The notes under the pieces are model-generated. The model worked only from the letters and a program-made list of their open reading frames with translations, ran no database searches and was not told the origin of the DNA. Of a stretch of 64,000 nt of DNA, positions 57,241-64,000 are shown one piece after another. The translations under genes and the position numbers were made by a program. The stretch's first letter is position 1. Every line of letters starts with the position of its first letter. Source of the DNA: Methanoculleus sediminis (GTDB taxonomy: Archaea > Halobacteriota > Methanomicrobia > Methanomicrobiales > Methanoculleaceae); contig NZ_JXOJ01000001.1 in NCBI RefSeq assembly GCF_001017125.1, positions 266,133 to 330,132 of the forward strand, given 5' to 3'.

Positions 57241-59616
57241 GTGGCACATTCGGAGGACCCAGGGAGTGCATTGCGCACCGCAGAGCCGGAGCGGGCGGCT
57301 CATGAACGCACGGCAGCGCTTCTGGCCGAGAACGAGGCGCTCCGGCGCGAAAACGCCGCGCTGCAGTCCGTAAAGGACGCCCTCCAGGAGAGCGAGGGGC
57401 GTTACCGGCGCCTCTTCGAAGACGATCTCACCGGGGATGTTATCGCCGCCCTGGACGGCCGGATACTTGCCTGCAACGCGGCGTTCGCAAGGATATTCGG
57501 GTTTGCCTTGAGGGAAGAAGCTCTGGGTACCGATATCCGGGATCTCTTCGAGGATCCCGGGGATCTGGACCGGGTCATCGCGCGCCTCCGGAGGGAAGGG
57601 AAGGTCGAGAACGAGGGCCGGACACGGAAACGCCGGGACGGCACCCGTATCCATGTCGTGGAGAACGTGGTCGGGCGTTTCAGTGCGGATGGCGAACTGA
57701 TCGAGATCCAGGGCTACATCTACGACGATTCGGAGCGCAAACGGGCAGAGAAGACTCTCCAGGAGAACATGGAGTGGTATCGCCAGGCCCTCGATAACCC
57801 GATCATCGGGTATGCTCACTGCGAGATTGTCGTCGATGCAGCCGGAAAGCCCGTGGACTACATTTATCTGGAGGTTAACAGGGCGTTCGAGCAGTTTACC
57901 GGGCGTGCGCGGGAAGATGTCCTGAACCGGAAGGTAACCGAGATTCTCGCTCCCGAAGAGGCTGCCGGAATCATCGCACTCTACGGGAACGTGGCGTTGA
58001 CGGGTGGATCGACGACGTTTCAGTATCCAGTGCCGACTCTTTCAAAATGGTTCGAGGTCACCGCGTTTTCGTCTCAACGGGGACATGTCACAACCTTCTT
58101 CACCGACATCACCGAGCGTAAACGGGCGGAGAAGGCCCTCCGGGAGAGCGAGGAGCGTTACCGGCGGCTCTTCGAGGACGATCTCACCGGAGACTTCCTC
58201 ACCGCACTGGATGGTCGGATACTCGCCTGCAACCCGGCGTTTGCCAGGATATTCGGGTTTGCTTCCATTGAAGACGCACTGGATACCAATATCGGGGACC
58301 TCTACGAAGACGCCGGGGATCGTGACCGTCTCCTCGCGCGCCTCCGGAAGGAGGGGAAGGTCGAGAACGAGGGCAGGGTCCGGAAGCGCCGGGACGGCAC
58401 CCGTATCCATGTCGTGGAGAACATGGTCGGGCGTTTCAGTGCGGACGGCGAACTGATCGAGACCCAGGGTTACGTTTACGACGACTCGGAGCGTAAACGG
58501 GCAGAGGAGGCCCTCCGGGAGAGCGAGGAGCGGTTCCGGGCGGTTCTCGAGAACTCGCTCGACGCGGCCTACCGGCGCAACCTCCAGGCCGACCGCTACG
58601 ACTACATCAGCCCGGTCATCAGGGAGATCCTCGGCTTCGCCCCGGAGGAGATGGCTGCGATGGACATCGAAGGAGTCATGGACCGCATCCATCCCGACGA
58701 CCGCCCGCCGGTTGAAACGAAACTGAACGCTGCTGCCGCCTCGGGCAAGGGATTCCTCGTGTACCGGTTCCTGACGAAAGCCGGCGAGTATCGCTGGCTC
58801 GAAGACCACTTCACGGTGACGCTCGATCCGGGCGGTCGGCCGCTCTTCCGGAGCGGGATCATCCGCGACATCACGGAGCGCAGGCGGGCGGAGGAGGCGA
58901 TCAGGCACCACGCGACCGAGCTTGCCCGGATTCACCGTGACCTCGAGTCCGCCCACCGGGAGGCAAACCTCTACCTCGATATCCTGACCCACGACATCGG
59001 GAACACCGAGAACGTCGCGAATCTCTATGCCGAGCTGCTCGCCGACTTCGTGGAGGGGGAGGCGGCGGTATACGTGGCGAGCCTGAAGCGGAGCATAGCA
59101 AAGAGCATAGAGATCCTCGGCACCGTCTCGAAGATCCGGCAGATTCATACCGGACCGCCCGCGCTCCGGCCGACCGACCTCGATGCGGTCATCAGGGCGG
59201 AGATCGATCACTTCCCGGATATCCGCCTCTCTTACGAGGGTGTCCCCCGGCAGGCCCTTGCCGACGACCTCCTTCCCGAGGTCTTCACGAACCTGATCGG
59301 CAACGCCGTCAAGCACGGCGGCCCCGGCGTCACCGTAACCGTCCGGGTCGAGGCGGCGGAGGGAGGGTTCGTCCGGGTGACGGTCGCGGATACCGGCCGG
59401 GGCGTCCCGGGCGACCAGAAGGAGGAGATCTTTCACCGCTACGAGAAGAAGCAGCGGGGCGTGGGCGAGGGGCTCGGGCTCTATCTCGTGCAGATCCTCA
59501 TCGACCGCTACGGCGGCCGGATCTGGGTGGAAGACCGGGTGCCCGGGCATCCGGCAGCGGGGGCGGCGTTTGTCTTCCTGCTCAGGGAAGCAGGCGGCGT
59601 CCCGGCGCGGCCGTGA
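57241..59616 (+). CDS. Soluble multi-PAS sensor histidine kinase
   Basis: 791 residues, no membrane helix. An N-terminal coiled coil (about 15-50) precedes four PAS domains (about 52-170, 175-292, 300-418, 425-550). The kinase part has LDILTHDIGNTE with the phospho-accepting His (H584), FTNLIGNAVKHGG (N box), DTGRGVP and GEGLGLYLV (ATP lid). PAS1 and PAS3 are close duplicates, sharing RYRRLFEDDLTGD and KRRDGTRIHVVEN exactly. No response regulator follows. The start GTG has no Shine-Dalgarno site. It probably senses a cytoplasmic signal. Confidence 0.93.
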   Translation: MAHSEDPGSALRTAEPERAAHERTAALLAENEALRRENAALQSVKDALQESEGRYRRLFEDDLTGDVIAALDGRILACNAAFARIFGFALREEALGTDIRDLFEDPGDLDRVIARLRREGKVENEGRTRKRRDGTRIHVVENVVGRFSADGELIEIQGYIYDDSERKRAEKTLQENMEWYRQALDNPIIGYAHCEIVVDAAGKPVDYIYLEVNRAFEQFTGRAREDVLNRKVTEILAPEEAAGIIALYGNVALTGGSTTFQYPVPTLSKWFEVTAFSSQRGHVTTFFTDITERKRAEKALRESEERYRRLFEDDLTGDFLTALDGRILACNPAFARIFGFASIEDALDTNIGDLYEDAGDRDRLLARLRKEGKVENEGRVRKRRDGTRIHVVENMVGRFSADGELIETQGYVYDDSERKRAEEALRESEERFRAVLENSLDAAYRRNLQADRYDYISPVIREILGFAPEEMAAMDIEGVMDRIHPDDRPPVETKLNAAAASGKGFLVYRFLTKAGEYRWLEDHFTVTLDPGGRPLFRSGIIRDITERRRAEEAIRHHATELARIHRDLESAHREANLYLDILTHDIGNTENVANLYAELLADFVEGEAAVYVASLKRSIAKSIEILGTVSKIRQIHTGPPALRPTDLDAVIRAEIDHFPDIRLSYEGVPRQALADDLLPEVFTNLIGNAVKHGGPGVTVTVRVEAAEGGFVRVTVADTGRGVPGDQKEEIFHRYEKKQRGVGEGLGLYLVQILIDRYGGRIWVEDRVPGHPAAGAAFVFLLREAGGVPARP

Positions 59617-59619
59617 GAC

Positions 59620-59806
59620 GGGGGAGGGGGAAGCCCGCCCCGCTCCCGCGGGTACACCAGTCTCCCGTCGTATTGTTCGCTCCCGCGCAGGATGCCCGGT
59701 AGATCACGCCGTTCGTGTCGTCGCCCACGAGCGGCGAACCGTCACCGCCGATTGCAAGACCGCAGAGCCGGGGAGCCATGAGCGGGCCTCCACCCTTCCC
59801 CTTCAC
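59620..59806 (-). pseudogene. Fragment of a sorbosone/glucose dehydrogenase-type propeller
   Basis: A short frame (ATG 59806, or 59779) contains RLCGLAIGGDGSPLVGDDTNGVIYRA. This recalls the last blade of PQQ-type sorbosone dehydrogenases (DGS-L-VSDD--G-IYR). Nothing like the rest of such an enzyme is present on either side. It overlaps the start of the lipoprotein gene's 3' end by 4 bases and is probably a leftover of a lost gene. Confidence 0.45.
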
Positions 59807-60630
59807 TCAACCGCCCGGATCACCGCCACTCTCCACTCAACCCCGTGGAGCCCGGCCGTCGTCCAGGCAACCTCCTTCTTCACCGCCTGCCCGCCGTCGG
59901 CGGCAAACTCGTATGCCGCGGTGCCGTAACGCTCGCCGGTGACCCTGCGGGCCACGTCGAGCAGGTCCGGGTAGTCGGCGTAGAGCGGGTCTTCAAACGT
60001 CATCTTCCCGATCTGGGTTGGGTCGGTATCGTAGAGCACCCGTCCGTCCGTCTGGATGACCATCACCTGGTACGGGGTGCCGTTCGCCGCCGGGCCGGCG
60101 ACGCCTGCGATCAGGGTCTCCGGCCGGAAGACGATGGAGGCGAACCCGGTGAACCGGCTCTCGTTCGTAAAGATCGGCGCGATGATGACCGTCGCCGGGA
60201 TGTCTTCCGCGACCGTGATCATCTCGCTCATCATCGGCCGCTTTGTCGCGAGGATGTGCCGGACATGGGCCTGACCACCGATCTCCGCGCCCTCGATGCC
60301 GCGGTACGCCGCCGGTTCGGCGGCGAGGATCGTGCCGTTCGCGTCGCTGACCGTACAGTCGACGATCGACGGATCGGTGGCGGAGAGGTTCGCGAGGATC
60401 GCGTGGACGTCGTCGCCGGAGAGATCGGTCTCCCCGAGGTCGTATGCGGCGTACGCCAGGCGATCGTCCAGGTTTTCGAGCGCCGCAGTGATATCGGACT
60501 GCAGGCGGACGAGGAGTGCCGCGGCGTCTCCGTCGACCGTTGCGGCGTTCGCCGCCGGCTGATCCGCCACGCAACCGGCGGCCAGGATCGCCAGGGCGGC
60601 GATGATGCATGCATATACGTGAGAACTCAT
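59803..60630 (-). CDS. Cache-domain lipoprotein
   Basis: 275 residues. The lipobox is LAAGC, so it is lipid-anchored outside the membrane. The middle has the double Cache features: a long helix TAALENLDDRLAYAAYDL, then IVDCTVSDANGTILAAEP, TVIIAPIFTNESRFTGFAS and DGRVLYDTDPTQIG. These extracellular sensor domains usually sit on receptors; here there is no signalling part. It may capture a ligand for another protein. Divergent from nothing; the next leftward gene is the fragment at 59620. Confidence 0.88.
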   Translation of the reverse strand: MSSHVYACIIAALAILAAGCVADQPAANAATVDGDAAALLVRLQSDITAALENLDDRLAYAAYDLGETDLSGDDVHAILANLSATDPSIVDCTVSDANGTILAAEPAAYRGIEGAEIGGQAHVRHILATKRPMMSEMITVAEDIPATVIIAPIFTNESRFTGFASIVFRPETLIAGVAGPAANGTPYQVMVIQTDGRVLYDTDPTQIGKMTFEDPLYADYPDLLDVARRVTGERYGTAAYEFAADGGQAVKKEVAWTTAGLHGVEWRVAVIRAVE

Positions 60631-60685
60631 CAGGATTTCCTGAAAAAGGAAAGGGTTTCGGAAAGCATAAGTTCTGCTGTTTCCG

Positions 60686-61402
60686 TCACCTGGGCGAGCG
60701 TTCCCGGAGGCGTTTCTCGCGCAGTTTCAGGCCGGTGAAGACGGCGAGAACTGCGACGACGATCGCGGCCAGGATGCCGATTCCGAGCGCTTGGTTCTGC
60801 CGGTAGATGTCCAGGAGCACGTCGGAGCCGAGAGAGATGATGAGGCTGGAGGCGAGCGATCCGGCGCAGACGCAGGCAAAGACCCGGGCCTGATCCAGCC
60901 CCAGCAGCCGGCCGAGAATCGACCCGTTCATCGCACCGGTCCCCTGGAGCGGGAAAAAGACGAAGAGAACGAGCCCGATCGTTGAGAATCGCCGGATCCA
61001 CGGCCGGGTATCGGTGTAGTTCCGGCCCGCCGCCATCCCGCTCTCGAGCAACCGGCCGATGAGCGGGATCTTCAGCGCCAGGTCGAAGTTCCAGACGACA
61101 AAGAGGGAGACGGCCACGTCGAGGAGAACGATCGCGAGGGTGATGAGCCACCAGGGGTAACCCATCACGATCGCGATGGGAATGATCGACTCCTTCCCGG
61201 CCGGGGGGACGAAGTAGGCGGCGAGCAGTCCCGAGATGACGAGGAACTGCTGGTAGGGCTCGATCAGGTAGAGCGCTGCAAAAATAGCCAGGGCGATGGC
61301 GATCGGGAGGATGAATTTTATGGGGCCGGCAAGGTAGGGGTTTGCGAGGAGCGCCTTCCAGCCCTCCGGCCCGGGTATATTGGTGGTATCGTCTGCGCTC
61401 AT
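60686..61402 (-). CDS. COG2426 small multidrug export-type membrane protein
   Basis: 238 residues with five or six helices. VPPAGKESIIPIAIVMGYPW and the end SLIISLGSDVLLDIY match the family once called small multidrug exporters, whose activity is unproven. Charged C-terminal tail KLREKRLRERSPR. Two genes in this direction follow the lipoprotein gene with a small gap, perhaps one operon. Confidence 0.88.
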   Translation of the reverse strand: MSADDTTNIPGPEGWKALLANPYLAGPIKFILPIAIALAIFAALYLIEPYQQFLVISGLLAAYFVPPAGKESIIPIAIVMGYPWWLITLAIVLLDVAVSLFVVWNFDLALKIPLIGRLLESGMAAGRNYTDTRPWIRRFSTIGLVLFVFFPLQGTGAMNGSILGRLLGLDQARVFACVCAGSLASSLIISLGSDVLLDIYRQNQALGIGILAAIVVAVLAVFTGLKLREKRLRERSPR

Positions 61403-61513
61403 AGGTCGATCTCCGGCAGGGAGATACTCAATTCAGATTGGGGTTTTTTAGTTAATACGTTATCTGCAGGGGTTCCAGCAGGTTCAAGTTCATGAAGCGC
61501 AAGGATAGGTAGC

Positions 61514-61780
61514 ATGACCCCTGTCCCCGTCACCCGGCCGCCCCGTGTCCTCCCCGTTGTCGATGCCGGCACCCGGGAGAGCGCCTTGTGCACGATCGCG
61601 AACGTCGCGACCGCGCTCGAGACCCTGCGCGAGGTGAGAAAGCACGTTCGCGGCGACCACAAGCGGCGCCTCGACGACGTAGCGGTGGTCCTCCGCGTCG
61701 TCGCGCTCGATGCCCAGGCGACCTACGCGATCACCGACGAGGAGGCACGGTCGTTCATCCGGGACTGCCGTTCGAGGTGA
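61514..61780 (+). CDS. Small helical protein of unknown function
   Basis: 88 residues from ATG 61514, with GGATAGGT upstream. It is largely alpha-helical (ALCTIANVATALETLREVRKH, then RRLDDVAVVLRVVALDAQATY) and soluble. I do not recognise it. It overlaps the convergent DUF885 gene by 26 bases. Coding is supported by composition only. Confidence 0.5.
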   Translation: MTPVPVTRPPRVLPVVDAGTRESALCTIANVATALETLREVRKHVRGDHKRRLDDVAVVLRVVALDAQATYAITDEEARSFIRDCRSR

Positions 61781-63020
61781 GGTCGCCGGGCAGCACCGGT
61801 TCGGTGAGGGCGTGGACGAAGCGTTCCCACCTGTCCGCACCGTTCCCGACGTAGTCCCGGACGACCCGGTAACCCTCGTTCAGGGCCACCGGGTACGCCC
61901 GGAACTCCTCGATGAACCGAAGACGCGCCTGTGCCGCCTCCGGGTCGAGGAGCAGGACGTTCTGGAGGAGCCCGCCCGCCTCCTCCCGCGACAGCGCACC
62001 GCCGAGGTACCCGCGGGCCACCCGGGCGTTTCCCGTGATGTTCAGGGCCGCGGACGCGGTAACGACGGCATCGAAGAGCTCGGCACCCGCCGGCTCGAAC
62101 CCGGCCAGGGGGAAGAGAACCTCCTCGAAGAACCGCGCCCGCTCGGGAGCGGGGAAGATCATCTCCTCCCCGAGCACGGCGGCCCCTTCGGCGACCGTCG
62201 CGAGCGGCGAGGCGAGGGTGACGACCGCGTGCTCGATCCAGCCCCGGGCACGGACAAGCGCCGCCTCCCGGATCGCCCGCATCGTGTGGCGGCCGGGGTA
62301 GCCCTCGTGGCAGGCGTAAGCGAGTGTCCGGTCGACGGTGACCGGCAGATCGGCGTTCACCCGGATGAGGCTCGTCCCGTCCCCGAGGTAGCGGATATAG
62401 GCTTCCCACGGCTCCCCGGCGGCGTAGCCGATCTCGAGCCGCTCCCCTGCCGGGAGCAGCAGACGTTCAGCCGTCCTGCGGCGGCTTTCGGCAAATGCTG
62501 CCGCAAAGACCGGTTCCAGCCCCCCTGGCGGGATGACGAACGAGTTCATGTACGTCCGGTAACGAGCGGAAAGATCGCCGTTTCCGGGGAGACTGGCATC
62601 GAGCACTGCATGGAGGCCACCGTACCAGTCGGGGTCGTCACCCGTCGCTGCGATTCCGTAGAGCGCCTCAACCTCGGCATCGAAGGTGGTGCTCTCCCCC
62701 GCGAGAATTGCCGCACGGGCTTCGAGCGCCCGGATCATCTCCCGGAGATGGCTGCGACGCATGCGCCCGGCACCGTCCAGACGGTCGGGGTCGATCCTGT
62801 CCAGGGTGGCAAGGAGGTCTGCGGCGTACCCGGCGATGCGGTCCGGCGGGACCGTAACCATGAGCGCCTCGTCCCGCACCGCCGCCGGGCCGAAATAAGC
62901 ATCCACGAACGCCGGATCGTGTGCCCCGAGCCAGAGCGCGCATTTGACGTAAAATCGCGCCACGGCGTCCATATCCCTGGCCTCGGCGGCGTTCTTCCCG
63001 GTGTAAGTTGAAGGCTCCAT
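61755..63020 (-). CDS. DUF885-type metallopeptidase-like protein
   Basis: 421 residues, mostly helical, soluble. The central motif CHEGYPGRHTMRAIREAAL (about residues 236-254) matches the zinc motif HExxPGH of DUF885 proteins (HEGYPGRH). ARGWIEHAVV and LGEEMIFPAPERA continue the family. These look like M32/M3-type peptidases but activity is unproven. No signal peptide; single gene. The 3' end overlaps the small gene at 61514. Confidence 0.85.
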   Translation of the reverse strand: MEPSTYTGKNAAEARDMDAVARFYVKCALWLGAHDPAFVDAYFGPAAVRDEALMVTVPPDRIAGYAADLLATLDRIDPDRLDGAGRMRRSHLREMIRALEARAAILAGESTTFDAEVEALYGIAATGDDPDWYGGLHAVLDASLPGNGDLSARYRTYMNSFVIPPGGLEPVFAAAFAESRRRTAERLLLPAGERLEIGYAAGEPWEAYIRYLGDGTSLIRVNADLPVTVDRTLAYACHEGYPGRHTMRAIREAALVRARGWIEHAVVTLASPLATVAEGAAVLGEEMIFPAPERARFFEEVLFPLAGFEPAGAELFDAVVTASAALNITGNARVARGYLGGALSREEAGGLLQNVLLLDPEAAQARLRFIEEFRAYPVALNEGYRVVRDYVGNGADRWERFVHALTEPVLPGDLTSNGSPG

Positions 63021-63122
63021 CCATCACCTCCTGCTAGATTATGCGCCCCACGGCTACTTAACCGCCGTGATCCGCATCCGCCGACAGAGGGTTTAACCGG
63101 TTCCGCGCCAACCTCTGGAGTG

Positions 63123-63671
63123 ATGCACGAGTCGCTCCGGCAGGTCGTCCACCTCATCTTCGGTCTCGGGATCGCGGGTTTCGTCCTCCTCTTCGACCGC
63201 GATCTCGTCCTCTCCGTCCTCGTGCTCGCTCTCTTCGCGGGGTTCATCCTCTCCGACGCCATCTCCCGGGGCTACACCATTCCGGTCGTCTCGCCGATCA
63301 TCGCGGGCCTCGAGCGGCGCGACGCCGCCCCCGGGAAAGGAGCGCTCTTCTTCGCTCTCGGAGCCCTCTTCTGTATTGCTTTCTTTGCAAAAGAGGTCGC
63401 CTTCATGGGGCTCGTCGTGCTCTCGCTCCTCGACAGCGTCACCACCCTTGCCGGCGTCCGGTTCGGCAGAACCCGGATTTATAATCACAAATCGCTCGAA
63501 GGCACGCTCGCCGGGTTCGCGGCGACGGCGATCGTGCTCTCTCTCCTCGTCCCGCCCACAATAACTCTCGCGACCGCGGCGGCTGCGGCCGTCGCCGAAC
63601 TGGCGAGCCCTGTTGACGACAATCTCGTCGTTCCGGTCGTTGCCTGCATCGCCCTCACGCTGCTGCTCTGA
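63123..63671 (+). CDS. SEC59/VTE5-type CTP-dependent lipid kinase-like protein
   Basis: 182 residues from ATG 63123 (GTG at 63120 also in frame), with ggag upstream. Five or six helices. The polar loop GRTRIYNHKSLEGTLAGF and the later ELASPVDDNLVVPVV match dolichol/phytol kinase proteins. In archaea this would phosphorylate an isoprenoid or glycerol lipid for glycosylation or lipid turnover. Substrate unknown. Confidence 0.85.
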   Translation: MHESLRQVVHLIFGLGIAGFVLLFDRDLVLSVLVLALFAGFILSDAISRGYTIPVVSPIIAGLERRDAAPGKGALFFALGALFCIAFFAKEVAFMGLVVLSLLDSVTTLAGVRFGRTRIYNHKSLEGTLAGFAATAIVLSLLVPPTITLATAAAAAVAELASPVDDNLVVPVVACIALTLLL

Positions 63672-63697
63672 AAGCGTTGAACCGCCCGGTTCAATCA

Positions 63698-63706
63698 TTG
63701 TATATA
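63698..63706 (+). promoter_or_regulatory. TATA box of the last gene
   Basis: ttgtatata lies about 40-50 bases before the ATG at 63747. The predicted start near 63730 leaves room for the Shine-Dalgarno gaggtga at 63734-63740. Confidence 0.5.
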
Positions 63707-63746
63707 CGTCTGTTCCCGATCTCTCTTCCACCAGAGGTGAGGATCG

Positions 63747-64000
63747 ATGAAACGCATCGTTTCAGCAGCCATGATCGTCTTCCTCCTTCTTCCTGGGTTC
63801 GCGGCCGCCGCTTCCGGCGCCCACGACGACCCGGGGGGAGCACAGGCCGGGTATGGCGCGGTAAACGCGACGCCCGCGGGGGAGCAGCAGGTGAGGATCG
63901 AGGAGAACAGAACCGTCCGTGCGGAAGAAGGCAGTGAAACCGCCGGGGAGAGAGTGCAGCAGCGGGCTGCGGAGCATACGCCCCTCCACCCGGGAGATGG
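63747..64000 (+). CDS. Secreted protein, N-terminal part cut by the window
   Basis: The frame from ATG 63747 stays open to the end of the window (84 codons). It begins with a signal peptide (MKRIVSAAMIVFLLLPGFAA) followed by a Gly-, Gln- and Glu-rich region (GYGAVNATPAGEQQVRI) without cysteines. A gaggtga site stands 7 bases before the ATG. The rest lies outside, and no family can be named. Confidence 0.8.
   Translation, partial: MKRIVSAAMIVFLLLPGFAAAASGAHDDPGGAQAGYGAVNATPAGEQQVRIEENRTVRAEEGSETAGERVQQRAAEHTPLHPGD

Overview
The window is chromosomal DNA of a methanogenic euryarchaeon, most likely order Methanomicrobiales and close to Methanoculleus. This is judged from gene content and high G+C, with no database search. 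Archaeal markers are aIF5B, S6e, S8e, SRP19, Gar1, TFB, an archaellin-like protein, a geranylgeranyl reductase with its ferredoxin, an F420-type oxidoreductase, an NrpR effector domain and a full set of cobalt-precorrin methyltransferases. Several TATA boxes lie 25-28 bases before start codons that lack a Shine-Dalgarno sequence, as expected of archaeal leaderless genes.

Layout. 1-13 kb: F420 oxidoreductase (cut by the window edge), an Nramp-like transporter, tRNA-His, infB, rps6e, a PflX-like radical SAM protein, TrmO, two small unknown genes, a metallophosphatase with a DsrE-like partner, rps8e, hypB/SRP19 divergent, a PHP phosphatase, gar1-tfb and tRNA-Ala. 13-24 kb: a CotH-like secreted protein, a beta-propeller surface protein, an acyltransferase and a YhfC protease (divergent), the rio2-DUF460-thiL operon, and an NcsA/TtuA-type tRNA thiolase whose C-terminal zinc ribbon is split by repeat DNA. 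24-37 kb: cupin phosphoglucose isomerase with a COG1361 surface protein opposite a TrmB regulator, a stand-alone NrpR domain, a dihydrolipoamide-dehydrogenase-like flavoprotein, a CBS/DRTGG pyrophosphatase, and a MacB-type exporter with its own COG1361 protein. 37-48 kb: a possible degenerate nuclease, MarC, PAP2, an archaellin-like protein, NfeD-SPFH, a lipoprotein binding protein, a site-2 protease, RNase HII, TrkA, and GGR plus ferredoxin. 48.4-54.1 kb: a tightly overlapped anaerobic cobalamin operon, cbiT-L-F-G-H-C-D-E. 54-57 kb: repeats, a transposase remnant and two adenine methyltransferases resembling the DpnM/DpnA pair. 57-64 kb: a PAS histidine kinase, a gene fragment, a Cache lipoprotein, membrane proteins, a DUF885 protein, a CTP-dependent kinase-like protein and a truncated secreted protein.

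The most unusual feature is a dispersed repeat. It is a module of about 45-50 bases made of two short hairpins joined by a conserved linker (roughly GGAGCWTGAG). The stems change completely between copies but stay complementary, while the loops stay GNA- or GNRA-like. It occurs in tandem (2241-2461, 23464-23760, 54310-54400) or singly, often beside a second repeat family built from the octamer-like unit cgcgaag. One array lies in frame inside the tRNA thiolase gene. I know of no name for this module.
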